In this document: positions 5,779 through 6,510 of the stretch, one piece after another
How the letters are laid out: each line of letters opens with the position of its first letter
Numbering within the stretch: position 1 is the first letter of the stretch
Origin: CAYOMP01 sp964405075
GTDB lineage: Bacteria; Bacillota; Clostridia; Lachnospirales; Lachnospiraceae
Direction: 5' to 3'
NCBI GenBank assembly: GCA_964405075.1
Contig: CAYOMP010000161.1
Coordinates: forward strand, 1-6,510
DNA length: 6,510 bases
Translations under genes and position numbers: made by a program
The notes under the pieces: generated by a model
Database searches by the model: none
Seen by the model: only the letters and a program-made list of their open reading frames with translations
What the model was told of the DNA's origin: nothing

Positions 5779-6294
5779 TTAATCTAACTTGGCAATTATT
5801 TCTTCACAGATTTCATCAACGGTTTTATTATCTGTAGCCACTGTTATATCAGCAGCAGCTTCATACTTATCCGCTCTCTTTGCCATTAACTGACTTATAA
5901 ATTCAACATTCATATTTCCGTTAAGAATTGGTCTGTTTGTACTATCTTTTACTCTTTCTAATATTGTTTCCGGTGTAGCTGTAAGTAACAAAATCTTACC
6001 TTGTTTTTTCATTGCATTAACATTCTCTTCACGCAATACTGCACCGCCACCGCAAGAAACTATTGTATTAGTTCTACCTGCCATATCGTATACAGCTTCC
6101 GTTTCTTTATCTCTAAAGAATCCTTCTCCTTCTACCGCAAACATATCTTTAATAGTTCTATTATGTTTATTTTCTATATAAACATCCATATCAATTTCTT
6201 CCATTCCAAGCTTCTTACTCAAAGCGGTAGAAATTGTGCTTTTTCCAGAACCCATAAAACCTATTAACAAAATATTATAATCCAACTTCTTCAT
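5779..6294 (-). CDS. aroK: Shikimate kinase
   Basis: It phosphorylates shikimate to shikimate 3-phosphate with ATP, the fifth step of the shikimate pathway, in the cytoplasm. The 171-residue length is normal. The Walker A loop is GFMGSGKST (12-20). Shikimate-binding features are D35 and D37 in EIDMDVYI, R61 in FFRDKE and the CGGGAV loop (81-86). The lid contributes R121 in STNRPIL, and R140 lies in AKRADKYEAAAD. All expected catalytic residues are present. The ATG at 6294 directly follows the aroD stop codon at 6297-6295, and GGGAG inside the last aroD codons serves as its ribosome binding site, so translation of the two is coupled. It is followed closely by the yqeG-type gene. Confidence 0.97.
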   Translation of the reverse strand: MKKLDYNILLIGFMGSGKSTISTALSKKLGMEEIDMDVYIENKHNRTIKDMFAVEGEGFFRDKETEAVYDMAGRTNTIVSCGGGAVLREENVNAMKKQGKILLLTATPETILERVKDSTNRPILNGNMNVEFISQLMAKRADKYEAAADITVATDNKTVDEICEEIIAKLD

Positions 6295-6510
6295 TTATAC
6301 TCCCACCTTATTAATTCTTTCTAATATTTCACGCAATGCAGTAATGTTAACCTGTCCCGGAGCTGACGCCTTATTTACACTGGCAAAAGTTACCGATGAA
6401 CCAAAGCTTTCCCCAATCATTCTGCTAATTGCCCCTGTTTTTCCCATTGACATTGATATAATAGGAACCTTAAGACTTTCATTTGCCTTAACAGTTGCCT
6501 GCAACAAATT
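6295..6510 (-). CDS. aroD: Type I 3-dehydroquinate dehydratase, C-terminal part (5' end outside window)
   Basis: Only the last 71 residues are present. The frame remains open to the right edge, where it reads NLLQATVKANESLK; the TTG there is internal, not a start. The visible part fits the class I, Schiff-base-forming enzyme that converts 3-dehydroquinate to 3-dehydroshikimate: ISMSMGKTGAISRMIGESFG matches the strand with the substrate-contacting Met and Arg, and ASAPGQVNITALREIL matches the terminal loop whose Ser and Gln close over the active site. The Schiff-base lysine and its partner histidine lie outside the window. The TAA abuts the aroK ATG, giving an aroD-aroK operon. Confidence 0.92.
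   Translation of the reverse strand, partial: NLLQATVKANESLKVPIISMSMGKTGAISRMIGESFGSSVTFASVNKASAPGQVNITALREILERINKVGV

Noticed and set aside
6001..6267. 88-codon plus-strand ORF opposite aroK
   Set aside because: Antisense shadow; the minus strand encodes shikimate kinase with all motifs intact.

Overview
The window is low-GC Gram-positive DNA that reads as a chromosomal stretch from a Lachnospiraceae-type Clostridia. The evidence is the AT-rich intergenic DNA, strong AGGAGG-type ribosome binding sites, the clostridial ranthipeptide SCIFF with its maturase, and a DUF5688 protein, a family I associate with Lachnospiraceae. The pectin-type GH105 hydrolase would fit a gut plant-fibre degrader such as Lachnospira or a relative; the genus is an inference.

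Layout. Positions 1-1666 (minus strand) hold a two-gene ranthipeptide locus: a 46-residue six-cysteine precursor (scfA, 1526-1666, its own 46-codon ORF) under a near-consensus promoter, then a 269-bp spacer rich in hairpins, then the radical SAM/SPASM maturase (scfB), which starts at GTG 1256 and runs off the left edge. Positions 2002-3111 (plus strand) encode a lone cytoplasmic GH105 unsaturated rhamnogalacturonyl hydrolase with its own promoter and a strong intrinsic terminator. Positions 3316-4224 (minus) encode a DUF5688 protein of unknown function. Positions 4225-4586 are non-coding apart from a possible gene remnant and the efp terminator. From 4587 to the right edge, all on the minus strand, lie aroD (partial), aroK, a YqeG-type HAD phosphatase and efp. 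The first three are tightly packed, and efp follows after a 115-bp gap with its own promoter candidates.

How the genes work together. ScfB should bind the ScfA leader through its N-terminal recognition domain and install thioether cross-links in the Cys-rich core; no protease or exporter is visible in the window. AroD and AroK catalyse the third and fifth steps of the shikimate pathway and are translationally coupled (the aroD stop abuts the aroK start). YqeG-type phosphatase and EF-P are housekeeping neighbours. The GH105 enzyme would trim imported unsaturated pectin disaccharides but has no transporter or regulator beside it here.

The most interesting part is the ranthipeptide locus, above all the structured DNA separating precursor from maturase, which may be a dispersed repeat, an mRNA processing or stoichiometry element, or both. 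Nothing in the window amounts to a clearly new system.
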